The notes beneath the pieces were generated by a model. That model saw only the letters and a program-made list of their open reading frames with translations, was not told where the DNA came from and ran no database searches. A stretch of 64,000 bases of DNA from Isochrysis galbana (taxonomy: Eukaryota; Haptophyta; Isochrysidales; Isochrysidaceae): assembly GCA_018136815.1 (NCBI GenBank), contig CM030932.1:7122230-7186229 (forward strand), read 5' to 3'. A program made the translations under genes and the position numbers. This document shows, piece by piece, positions 42,001 to 52,944 of this stretch. Position 1 is the first letter of the stretch. The number at the start of each line of letters is the position of its first letter.

Positions 42001-44589
42001 TTGGCTGCGCCTCGTCACGACAAGGAGTTCATCGTCAAGACGGACGCGGCCAGTACCCTTGGTATCGGTGGTATCTTGTCGCAGGTTGACGACCACGGAC
42101 ACGAGCATGTCGTTGCGTACTACGGTCGCCGTCTTACCGCCGCGGAGCGTCATTGGACCACCACCGAGGTGGAGCTTCTCGCTGCCCTGGAAAGTATTCG
42201 TACTTGGCGACCGTACCTTTGGGGCCGACACTTCCGCCTCGTCATTGATCACCAAGCTCTCCGTTGGTTGCACACCATGAAGGACACCGTCCAGGGTGGG
42301 CCGGCGTCGCGCCTGATGCGATGGGCACTCAAGTTGTCGGAGTATCGCTTCACCGTCGAGCACAAGCCGGGTGCTAATCACAAAGATGCAGATGGCGTGT
42401 CACGCTTGGAGGCGGCAGACGATGGGACGTCGGAGACGTCCGCTCCTAAGCAGGGGGGTGGGCAGCTGCTAGCCGCCGTCGTTCCTAACTCTCGCTCCAC
42501 CACAGCATCGGATGGGCAGCCGCAAGTTGTCGCCGCCTCTCGTTCTCGTACCACAACGGCATCCAGTCTGCAAGCCGACGAACGGTCGTCCAGGTTGTCC
42601 TCTACGACCAGGGATTCTATCAACCTCTCCTACCTCGAAGTCGGTACACCCAACGCCGAGGCGCTCAAAGAGGCACAGGCCGAGGACCCCGACTGCCACG
42701 ACCTCATTCGCTTCCTCTCCTCGTCTCCCCACAACCCCGATCTCGATCACCGTCGTTTGCGCTGGCTCAGTCGCGAATCTTCGCGATGCCTGTTGCGATC
42801 TGGACTACTCTACCGGCGAGTGCCGACGAGAGATGGCGAGAAGCTCTGCCTCTACGTGCCGAAGACGATGCGCCGTGCCTACCTTGAAGCCTTTCACGAC
42901 CACCTGTGCCACCTCGGCGACAACCGGATGGCGCGCCTTCTACGAGACCGATATTTTTGGCCTGGCATGAACGCAGACGTCTCTGAGCACGTTCGCCAAT
43001 GTCACGAGTGCACCTTAGCTAAGCCTCCCTTCCGCCACCTCGCAGATCCAAAGGGACCGCAGGTCGGCGCCTATCCGTTCGACATTGTCTTCTGCGACGT
43101 CGTCTCGATGGCTCCTACGCACGACTTCATCAAGGGCTCTCGAGGCTTCGACAAGCTCCTCGTTTTCGTAGACTCGCTCACTCGTTGGATCGAGGCGGCC
43201 CCTCACAACGGCGACCCCTCGAGTGCCGACGCTCTTCACGCCTTCATGTCGTACGTCGTTTCTCGGCACGGAGTACCAAGGCAACTTCGCTCGGACTCCG
43301 GCAGCAACCTAGCTAGCCAACTCACCTCGATCATCCTCGAGCGCACCGGCACCGACTTGCGGCCGAGCACTCCTCATCATCACGAGAGCGTGGGCCTGGT
43401 GGAACGAGCTCAGCAGACCTTGATCAACATGGCTCGCGCTACCGATGAAGGCGGCGGCCATTGGGTCGATCATCTCCCGTTCTTTCTAATGAGCATGCGC
43501 GCTTCAGCTAATCGCATTACCCGCATGTCGCCTGCTGCCTTGCTCTATGGCCGTGAGCTTCGCCTGCCTGCCCAGCTTTCTGATCCACCTGACACTGGTC
43601 CACCTCCCGAGTTACCTCAGGAAATTCGCTCGTACGCTTGGAAAATGCATTGTCGCTTAACGGCGGCGTGGGCCGCGGCTTATGATGCAACTTTAGAGTC
43701 TCAAGCCGACGCACTCGCTGACACGCTACGCACTCACTCTCCCCCCATCCAATTCGCCCCAGGTGATAGGGTGGTTCGCAAGATTCCAGGACACCGCAAC
43801 AAGCTCCTCTACCACTATAGCGGACCATACCGCATCGCTGAGGCGCTTGGCGCTGGCCGCTACCGACTACGCGACCAAGAAAATCGCCTCCTCTCCGAGG
43901 AGGTGCATGTGACTAACCTCCGTCCCTACTATACCCTCACAGATGAAGACCCCGTCCAAATTGACGAGTATCTGGTGGATGCACTACTTGACCGCAAGGG
44001 TCGAGGCGATTCCAGACAGTACCTCGTCAAATGGCTTGGCTACGCGAAAGCTGCGGCCACATGGGAGCCGCTAGCCGAACTGCTTCGCCGCTGCGAGTCG
44101 ATCGTCACCGCCTATGATGATGCTCACCCCTTCCCGCCTCTTCGTAAGCCTCAGATGAGAAAGCGGGCTGCAGAATCACAATCTCAGACCGTCTCAACTC
44201 CACCGACGTCGCACGCGATCGAAGCTCCCGTGGGATCCGAGACCACCGGCTCGGAGCAGCAGGCCCCGCGCCGCTCGCCTCGTCTCGCACCGTCCTCGCA
44301 CAGTGGCCCCATTGCTCATGTCTCCCATTTGCCCGTCTCAGCCCGCCCGTTTGTTGCCAACCCTGCAGGTCCAATGATGCGGCCGCAGCACGCGGTCTTC
44401 GTCCTCGGGCAGTGGTGGTACTCGTCGGGATCGTCGCGCGGGTCCCCGTGGTTTGGCTCCCATGCATTTGCGCACGCTGCCCTTGCCTCGCCTGCCTTCG
44501 TTCGCTGTCGCTCCGAGGCTCTCGCTCGCCTGTCGCCATCGGATCGCACCCTCGTCTCTCTCCTCGATACACCCTCTGCGTTCTTCTGA
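39019..44589 (+). CDS. Ty3/gypsy Pol polyprotein with chromodomain (1856 codons)
   Basis: Residues 1-290 are unassigned and basic/Ser-rich. The aspartic protease is at ~295-400 (LADTGAGPS). Reverse transcriptase spans ~680-900 (VRFCVDYRDTN, and YLDDIG at ~843). RNase H is at ~1000-1120 (KTDAASTLGIGG). Integrase has its HHCC zinc module at ~1293-1337 (HDHLCHLGDNRM, CHECTLAKPP) and DDE core at ~1355-1465 (FCDVVSM, RSDSGSN, ESVGLVER). A GPY/F module follows (~1605, YSGPYRI), then a chromodomain at ~1650-1702 (YLVKWLGYAKAAATWEP), which in chromoviruses guides integration to marked chromatin. The tail is low-complexity. Confidence 0.95.
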   Translation: MPVVLDYCRRTSTRPAASAASLLSQARDLQSSRFAAQASSSPSSEPSNVSSVAAIDREWRPWLGSPRSSLLPVRPARMIRKVRNRWRVWTAVRGAQGSISYAWLPLSPSLASALDAEVRLHSSAVEEEPLPILAPSPSPSSSSPFVPMPPLLETCASVSFPDTFTPEGWHAALRLTWSGQERLALLPAPPSRLGLGALPDLHPPLPPLDRPARRSVAEVIADHKQRHAAFVPSGFTPLLNQPAVVASVTREVPARLVSDTPPSLYPRHCLYVRDLIVCRHSATGPTRYVVDSALAVNKTLADTGAGPSVVTTELLAALPRDACVLVEHASDRPAVVGPDGNPLHTRGYATLIFSLSGVEFRHRFLVVEGAPMLLLGNDFLEAYAACIELSPDAGRDSRLTLMVNNRRVRSLVSTRPRLSSAPLVAVISADLPRAEESSLVPISGNVSSCQAHGESPPAMPSSIPLPPLDPELEPPPRLDFTRSPPLSPSRSSAAVDVEPLFANGSTSKEFALYTRQPITIPSRSRGTFSVRLPLEVIENYPDSAILVDRLPPRDGLDSPPMVATSVETPTPEGEVLITVWNLASRPVTLPAYSPVASAHIEYKLHEARSTAAGDGDDPESSLTEAQRALLDAITVDPDEQLSPSQKQRVRCLLARHIDAFALDPKNPRHTHVMEVELPLLPGATAHRHAPSKMGDEGRAIVDKHVAEMEAAGIIRKSNSPWASRVVLVGKKDGSVRFCVDYRDTNSKLRISDSPLPLTVEAIDRLSRGQGSRDSLFLCLLDLASGFWCLPIKEEDKPITAFCTHRQKYEFNYLPFGVQSGPSYMCRLMDAVLQGLAWEICMPYLDDIGIWSTGTGSTLEERIDASFEQMLHRLDLVLERLRWAGLSCKASKCILFAIKGEYLGHVVSRRGLEMDPKKVEAVRSIDPRHINSLEKVRSFLGLCSYYRRFIKGFAHVAAPLTDLTRTGVDVATVSQSPECQTAIRRLIDLITSAPVLAAPRHDKEFIVKTDAASTLGIGGILSQVDDHGHEHVVAYYGRRLTAAERHWTTTEVELLAALESIRTWRPYLWGRHFRLVIDHQALRWLHTMKDTVQGGPASRLMRWALKLSEYRFTVEHKPGANHKDADGVSRLEAADDGTSETSAPKQGGGQLLAAVVPNSRSTTASDGQPQVVAASRSRTTTASSLQADERSSRLSSTTRDSINLSYLEVGTPNAEALKEAQAEDPDCHDLIRFLSSSPHNPDLDHRRLRWLSRESSRCLLRSGLLYRRVPTRDGEKLCLYVPKTMRRAYLEAFHDHLCHLGDNRMARLLRDRYFWPGMNADVSEHVRQCHECTLAKPPFRHLADPKGPQVGAYPFDIVFCDVVSMAPTHDFIKGSRGFDKLLVFVDSLTRWIEAAPHNGDPSSADALHAFMSYVVSRHGVPRQLRSDSGSNLASQLTSIILERTGTDLRPSTPHHHESVGLVERAQQTLINMARATDEGGGHWVDHLPFFLMSMRASANRITRMSPAALLYGRELRLPAQLSDPPDTGPPPELPQEIRSYAWKMHCRLTAAWAAAYDATLESQADALADTLRTHSPPIQFAPGDRVVRKIPGHRNKLLYHYSGPYRIAEALGAGRYRLRDQENRLLSEEVHVTNLRPYYTLTDEDPVQIDEYLVDALLDRKGRGDSRQYLVKWLGYAKAAATWEPLAELLRRCESIVTAYDDAHPFPPLRKPQMRKRAAESQSQTVSTPPTSHAIEAPVGSETTGSEQQAPRRSPRLAPSSHSGPIAHVSHLPVSARPFVANPAGPMMRPQHAVFVLGQWWYSSGSSRGSPWFGSHAFAHAALASPAFVRCRSEALARLSPSDRTLVSLLDTPSAFF

Positions 44590-44599
44590 CAGTCGCGAC

Positions 44600-45051
44600 T
44601 GTCACGCCCCTTCAGATATCTCTCAACGCCGTCGTTTACGTTTGATCGCGGTACGGGAACGTACGGGAATTCTTTTCCTGTTCCCCCCCGCGGTCGCCGA
44701 ATTTCCCCCCCGCGGCCGCCGAATAGTTCCCCCCCGCGGGAAGAGAGGTATGGCTCGCCCCCCCCTTTCGACCACGGAGGATGGATCTCCCTCCCCTTTC
44801 GTTGCGCTCTGTCAGGAGACCCCCGTACCTCGTCGTTTAGCTCGCGCGTGACGTGCCGAACCCGTCGTGATATCTCGCCGCCTTTCGCCGTTGGTCGCTC
44901 GACTTTTGATATCTTGGAGCACAGGGGACGCCGCGTTGTAACTTGGGTGCCGCCACACCGCCCAAACATCCAGGTAAAACTCTCGTAAAAGAGAGAAGAG
45001 GATGGGTTGCAGCGTTGAGTCCTGCGGTCTGCCGCGCCGGCCGCCGATTCT
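44600..45051 (+). repeat. Probable 3' LTR of the Ty3/gypsy element
   Basis: TGTCACGCCCC right after the pol stop is a typical Ty3/gypsy LTR start. The right border is tentative, at ATTCTACA. Inside are three TTCCCCCCCGCGG units near 44680-44740. It cannot be confirmed without the upstream LTR. Confidence 0.5.
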
Positions 45052-45109
45052 ACACCTTATCGTCCGGACGGGTGTGGTACTTCCTGTCTCTTCGATCGTC
45101 GCGCACTAT

Positions 45110-45256
45110 CCTCGCTCAAGCCCGCCTGCCCGCCTTCCTCTGCTGATGGGCTTCAGCCCGTCAGCACCTCCGAAGTGGTCTCCCTCTCCGCGCCTGCCGC
45201 CGGCTTCGCCCCTTCCTCATTGCCCTCAGGCCCTATGGGCCACCACAGTTCGTCAC
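45110..45256 (+). repeat. Fragment of the gag-only element's terminal repeat
   Basis: It is the reverse complement of about 9990-10135, from CCTCGCTCAAGCCCG to the TTCGTCA boundary, with the small hairpin retained as GATGGGCT-TC-AGCCCGTC. It lies directly after the gypsy LTR. Confidence 0.7.
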
Positions 45257-45292
45257 TACGCTGCGCAACAAATCGCTGCTGCGCCGCCGGCC

Positions 45293-46248
45293 CTCCTCCC
45301 ACGTCGCTTAATTAATTAAAACAACTGAGCGTTAGTACCACTACTCCCACTAGCCCGGTACTATCACGACACCCCTCAGCGCACTTGCCCGCACGCCTTG
45401 AAGTGATGGCACAGACACATACACCAATGCATCCCTTCAAATCTCCCCCCTCGCAAACCCCCGGCTCCCATTATAACTCCCCACAAGTTACAATGGGGGA
45501 AAACCCATTGAGGCGGACCGGTCGACGCCGGCCGACTCTCCGGGGAAAAACACCGGGGGGGGGGGAGGGACCTCTCGTCGTGAAGCAGAACGGCCCTTAC
45601 AGCTCGCGCCGCGAGCAGTCCTCGAAGAAATAAATGACTGCGCCCCCCGATACCTGCCACAGGGACGTCTTGAGCCACTCCCTTCTTCTCGCCCCTCCTG
45701 TCGCCAGCCGCCCCCCTTCGCCCGTTTGCTAACGCAAACGGGGCCCGTTTCTTACCGCACTCCATCGGGGGGGCGCAAATTCCCCCCTCTCCCTCTCTCC
45801 ATTCTCCTCCGCCCCTCTCCCTGCGGCGCGTCGCCATGCGGCGCGCCACGGCCTGCTCTCAGAGGGCCTTTGGGGGCGCCCAGAGGGCCAGCAAGGGCAG
45901 CTCAGGGGGCAGTGGAGGCTGGGGCTCAGCCCCTGGCCCCCCCTGCCTCTCCCACGCTTGCCACGCTGGCCATTGGAGCCTCCGAGTGGCCTCTGTATGC
46001 CTGGCGACCAGGGGAGGGGGGGGAGTCAGCTCGAGGGCAGGCCCATGCTGGGCGTGGGAGTGCGAGTCTCGGCCCGCGCCCACTAGGGGTCTGGGCCAGA
46101 GTGTTGATTGCCCAGCCCCTGCCAAAGGGCAGGGGCTGGGGTTGATTGTACGGGCCCACCCCGGGGGGTGTCCGCGATGGAGAGGGGGGGGCGCGAGGCC
46201 CCCATTGACCCCCACTTATAAAAGTAGGTTCTCCTCCCACGTCGCTTA
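45293..46248 (+). mobile_element. 920-bp retroposed repeat with 18-bp target duplication, copy A
   Basis: The body 45311-46230 is flanked by the identical 18-bp repeats CTCCTCCCACGTCGCTTA at 45293-45310 and 46231-46248. The head (GAGCGTTAGTACCACTACT) and a ~320-bp leader with a small basic frame (45493-45633, MGENPLRRTGRRRP) precede the ~590-bp tail shared with 28843-29434. The end is CCACTTATAAAAGTAGGTT. The long target duplication implies target-primed reverse transcription. It is not a coding gene; apparent long frames reflect G/C-rich tracts. Confidence 0.82.
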
Positions 46249-46752
46249 GGCCTCTGCCTGCGCCAGCTCCGCCTCGCCACACTGCCACCTGTGGAGCAGC
46301 TGCAGGAGGCGGTCACGGTGCTGGGGCAAGCGTAGGGCGGACTGGGTGAACGCAAGGGCGGCCATCATGGGCTCGGGCGCGGGCGGTGGCCGCGCAGGCG
46401 GCGATCGCTCCGGAACTGCCGCACTCGCGCGACGGCCAGCTCACGCAGGGGAGGTGGCAATGGGGGCGGAGAAAAGGCGAGGAGCGAGGAGGGCGTGGGC
46501 GTGGGCGTGCGCACAATGGCTCAATAAAGAGTAAACTTAGTAGTAAACAGTAAACCCAAACCCAAACCCAAACAAAAATAGAAACACTATAGCTAACCAA
46601 TTACCTAGATATCTCAGTTATCTAAGGTAACTGGCTGGACTTCGGCATTATCTCGAAGTAAGTACTTAGCTGCAGGCACTATCTTTAAGTAGGTACTTAG
46701 CAATGAGTCACTATCTACTTCGAAGTACTTAGTGCTCACAAGACCCTGTTCC
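46249..46752. other. Spacer between the two 920-bp repeats
   Basis: No gene was recognised. It holds a short (CCCAAA)n tract at ~46557-46573 and, at ~46645-46735, three copies of a phrase ending AAGTACTTAG or AGGTACTTAG with ACTATCT, forming local inverted repeats. Confidence 0.4.
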
Positions 46753-47713
46753 ACGCCTTATTGCTCACAAACAAATCTATCTGAGCATTAGTACCACTAC
46801 TCTCACTAGCCCGGTACTAACACGACAGCCCTCAGCGCACCTGCCCGTACACCTTGGCGCGTGCTGTTGTCACAAATACATACTCCTATGCACCCTTCCA
46901 CATCTCCCCCCTCGCAGGCCCCCGGCTCCCATTCTAACTCCCCACAAGTTACAATGAGCGAAAACCCATTGAGGCGGTCCGGTCGACGCCGGCCGACTCT
47001 CCGGGAAAAAGCACCGGGGGGGGGGGGAGGAACCTCTCGTCAAAAAAGGAGAACGGCCCTTACAGCTCGCGCCGCGAGCAGTCCTCGAAGAAATAAATGA
47101 CTGCGCCCCCCGATATCTGCCACAGGGACGTCTTGAGCCACTCCCTTCTTCTCGCCTCTCCTGTCGCCAGCCGCCCCCCTTCGCCCGTTTGCTAACGCAA
47201 ACGGGGCTCGTTTCTCACCACACTCCATCGGGGGGGGTGCAAATCCCCCCTCTCCCTCGTTCCATTCTCTTCCGCCCCGGTCCCTGCGGCGCGTCGCCAT
47301 GCGGCGCGCCATGGCCTGCTCTCAGAGGTCCTTCAGGGGCGCCCAGAGGGCCAGCAGGGCCAGCTCAGGGGGCAGTGGAGGCTGGGGCTCAGCCCCTGGC
47401 CCCCCCTGCCTCTCCCTCGCTCGCCTCGCTGGCCTTGGGTGCCGCCCTGAGGCCCCTGTCTGCCTGGCGACCAGGGATGGGGGGGGGAGTGAGTACGAGA
47501 GCAGGCCCATGCGGGCCTGGGAGTGCGGCTCGCGGCCCGCGCCCACTAGGGGTCTGGGCTGATTTGATGAGTGCCCTGCCCCTGCCAGAGGGCAGGGGCT
47601 GGGGTTGAATGTACGGGCCCACCCCGGGGGGTGTCCGCGATGGAAAGAGGGGGGCGCGAGGCCCCCATTGACCCCCACTTATAAAAGTAGGTTGGACGCC
47701 TTATTGCTCACAA
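46753..47713 (+). mobile_element. 920-bp retroposed repeat with 18-bp target duplication, copy B
   Basis: The body 46771-47695 is flanked by the identical 18-bp repeats ACGCCTTATTGCTCACAA at 46753-46770 and 47696-47713. Layout and length match copy A. The small basic frame recurs (46954-47100, MSENPLRRSGRRRP), so the two related peptides could mean constraint or just shared descent. The insertion lies just beyond the 3' end of the ORF1 fragment at 47771-49063. Confidence 0.82.
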
Positions 47714-47770
47714 GTACATTGGCGGAAGCTCACTTGATTCTTACGCAGAAACGATATGGCCCATGGTTTG

Positions 47771-49063
47771 TCATAGCCTTTGTTTGCATCCTCCCGGGGC
47801 GCCGTGTATAGCAATCTCACCCTCAGGGGTTACGCACTCAACCGAAGAGCGGACCGCGTAGTCCAAATTGAAATTCTCCCCGTCGTCGAGGGTCACGTGG
47901 ATGTTCCTAGGGAAGCGATGCCCTAAGGCGGACGTGTCCGTGTAAACATAGAAGTGCCAAATCGGGCGCTTGCCCGATTCCACTTTAGTGATCCCCTCGA
48001 GGGTAGTCTTGGCGAGCTGTTCATTGCCCCTCAGCACGTGGAAACCTTCACGCTCCAGCGCGCTAGCCAGGTGGCGAGTCTTGGTCTTGGTCTTGTATGC
48101 TTTGACCGGGTCAAAGATACGAAAGACGATGTATGTGGCTACCTCCTTTAGAGAGGATCGGACCGCGCTTGACTTGCGGGGGGCTGAGTCGGCTAGCGCC
48201 CCATAGGTGATCGCGAATTCATGTGAGACGCCCGATAGGGTGGCTTGAAGTTTGTCGCCGTATGCGGCCTTGAATTGCTCGTGTGCGTCGTCATCGACAT
48301 AGAAAATCCAAGGCCCTTTGCGGCCTTTGTCCATCCCATCCGGGGTAGCGTCCAAGCCCTCTAGCTTGGAGAGAAGGAACTTCATGTAGGTCGCCATGTC
48401 CTCGCTCTTGATGTCCTTCTTGTCGTCGGCTAGCTGCGCTAGCTGAATGTAAAAAGGAGTGTCCTCCGGTTCTTCTTCCTCATCTTGATCATGAGGGGGG
48501 GAGGCGAATTGCGTTGCTATGGGTGGATTCGGTTTTGGGTCCGACTGCGGGTCCGCTCGCTTGCGCGAGGGTAGCGTGGGTTGTTGAGTAGGTTGAGGAG
48601 AGGCTTGCTGCTGCTGTGCTGGCTGCTGTGCCATGGGTCCAGCCGCTTCGGCGTACGATTTCTGGTTGGTGTTCTTTGAGAGGTTGGAGGCCGAAAAGGC
48701 CCCCAGGATTGATTATTGTGTGAAGTGCCCGCCCACGAGGGGTGCACTGGTGGTAGGAGTTGCCTCCATGGGGGTGGCAGCAGTGCTGCCACCCACCATG
48801 GGGAGTCCTTGTTGGGGTGGCAAGGCGGCAGTGGCAGGCGGCAGGGCCAGAGGCTGGCCCTGTTGTTCTGCAGGGAACAGGACTCTGCCTGTTCCCTGCT
48901 TCTGGTGGTGTTGGGGAGGTGAGGGCGGGAGGATCATGTCGACGTCGCTGTCCGTGAGGGGGGCAGCCTGCGAGCGCTTCGGCTCCGGCGGCTTGGGGCG
49001 GCCCCGGTGGGGCGTCGTGACGGCGGGGGGCTGGGAGGTGGGAGCGGTCGGCGCGCGCTCCAT
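47771..49063 (-). pseudogene. Second, decayed ORF1 of the non-LTR retrotransposon family
   Basis: It starts at the shared MERAP start (49063) with a proline-rich part that ends at 48713; the main frame resumes at 48634 and runs to 47771, so at least one frame change separates them. Residues in 48360-47790 (GPWIFYVDDDAHEQFKAAYG, KSSAVRSSLKEVATYIV, RFPRNIHVTLDDG, IAIHGAPGGCK) align with the conserved block of the ORF at 19946 (GPWHIAVNEDCAQQFKERYG, FPRKLLLQTGG, LMIHGSLRGCK). It stops right after GGCK, before the zinc fingers. The two are clearly diverged, so they represent different subfamilies. Confidence 0.75.
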
Positions 49064-49255
49064 CGCTGAAACTATAACGATAGTTTTTGAGTCTACAAAG
49101 TAGGAGAGTGGGTCTGCAAAGTAGTGTGCTCCTTGCAAGCCATAAGGCATGCCAGGGGATATGGGTGGTTCCTCCCCCACAGCGGGGGAGGAGTGGAGAG
49201 AGGGGGGGCTCGGGGCTTGTGCCCCCCCTATGGGTGAACCAAGTATAAACTTAGT
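49064..49255 (-). repeat. Leader of the MERAP element family with palindromic terminus
   Basis: On the minus strand it begins AACTAAGTTTATACTTGGTT, continues with the G/C hairpin arms and CACTCCTCCCC...CATGCC, and ends with AACTAT-CGTT-ATAGTT just before the ATG at 49063. The first ~155 bp align with 2836-2990, and the ends align with 57408-57521. Confidence 0.7.
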
Positions 49256-49950
49256 TGCGCTACTCTTTCCCAAGTAGTTTTTTTTCACAATCAATACTCT
49301 TCCTCGACATGAATGTATCACACAAATGCTACCATAACGCACGTGCGTGGTGGCGCGAAATGGCGCTAAGGAACGGTTGGTGCGGCCGCCGCGACGACCT
49401 CGACGGAGAGTTGAGAGTTGATAGAAGGCGTGCGTACGTGCGCACGCATGTTGCTTACACGCCGTCGCAGTATGTGTGGGAGGTGTTCAAGGCCGTGGGC
49501 CGGGAGGTGCGCAGAGCGCACGCAAACCCTCATCCCGCTCGCTTGCACCTCCCCAAGCCAAACGCACCACCGAGTCACTTGCTCAAACGACCAACCTAGC
49601 TAGATGATCACAACTGGCACCAACCCTTCCACGTCGCGGTCCGGCACCGCGCGTCAACATAGACCATCGATCCAAAGAAAATCGTTGAGTGCGAGCGCGA
49701 CTCGCTAGAGCGGGCCGGGCGCCGTGCTGTCTTGCCCTCCCACGGCGTAGATTGTGCATCCGTGCAACGCCAGCTCAGCGCCACGGCAAGAGAAAGTCCC
49801 CGTGCAATAGAAGTGCTGAGACCCGTGAATCAATACAAAGAGCGCCCATCGAGATGCGATCTTCGGCAGGCCTTGCGGTGACAGCGCAGCACCACGGCCC
49901 AGCAGCTTTCATCATCGCGACAAACTGGTGGTAACTTGACGAGGGCCGTC
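49256..49950. other. Intergenic region downstream of the prenyl synthase
   Basis: No gene was recognised. It probably includes the 3' untranslated region of the minus-strand synthase. Confidence 0.4.
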
Positions 49951-52147
<2,197 letters not shown>

Positions 52148-52179
52148 TGCGATCTGAGAGCACGAGGAGGAGACCCGCC

Positions 52180-52475
52180 CGGGGGGGGAGAAGAAAAGAA
52201 AATGGGGGGTGCGGGGGGGAGAAGAAAAGAAAAAGGGAGAAGAAAAGAAAATGGGGGGTGCGGGGGGGAGAAGAAAATAAAATGGGGGCGCAGGGGGGAG
52301 AAGAAAATAAAATGGGGGCGCGGGGGGGAGAAGAAAATAAAAAGGGGAAAAGGGGCGCGGGGGGAGGGGTAAAGAGAAAAAATAAAAAGGGGGGCGCAGG
52401 GGGGAGAAGAAAATAAAAACTAACAACGGGCAACGGGGGCGCGGGGGGCGGGGGGGGGAGAAGAAAATAAAAGGG
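52180..52475. repeat. G-rich minisatellite in the shared GGPPS/Cpn60 upstream region
   Basis: About six or seven units of roughly 30 bp, consensus GGGGGGAGAAGAAAATAAAA plus TGGGGGCGCG, lie between the two divergent genes. Frames read through it are artefacts of the repeat. Confidence 0.85.
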
Positions 52476-52944
52476 ACCCACTTTTCAAGCTAGGCACACA
52501 AGGCACACTAGACCCCAGCGCGGAGCTCCAGACGTTAACTACTACGCTGGGAGTGGCGCACATAGTAGTGCATAGTGGCCGGGAAACTTGAAGTAAATCG
52601 CGACTGACGACTGACGACTGAGAAACGGCCACTAAAAAGTGGACGAACACTCACACGCATCGACACAACGGAACCGACACATCACACATCCGCAAACAAC
52701 ACAGCAAACTCAAGTCAAGACTGGGAGGACACATACGGCTGTATCTGGCCCGTTCCCCAGATACGGTATCCTGTATCTCCCAAGCAGGCTGTGCGCTCTA
52801 TGTTCTATGGTGTGTCCAGGGTCTCGCGTAGAGTAGTAGTGTCTAGAGTATCGATTATACTACTATATCGGTCCTCCCCCCCCCCGTTAGAAGCTTAGAA
52901 AGTAGAGCGAGCTCCAGATCACGTGCCGACGGCTGCGCGACGCG

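Larger units (their letters stand above)
38001..45051 (+). mobile_element. Chromodomain Ty3/gypsy LTR retrotransposon carrying a cytosine methyltransferase
   Basis: From the gap edge it carries, in order, a DNA cytosine methyltransferase-like frame, then protease, reverse transcriptase, RNase H, integrase and a chromodomain, the chromovirus order. A likely 3' LTR starts at TGTCACGCCCC (~44600) and may end at ATTCTACA (~45051). The upstream LTR is not seen because of the gap. The pol frame looks whole, so the copy is probably young. It is followed directly by a fragment of the gag-only element's terminal repeat (45110-45256). Confidence 0.85.

Noticed and set aside
40856-42280. 474-codon Arg/Ser-rich plus-strand frame inside pol
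   Set aside because: Out-of-frame shadow of reverse transcriptase and RNase H coding sequence.
46555-46575. Telomere-like (CCCAAA)n tract
   Set aside because: Only about three units and no support for an interstitial telomere.
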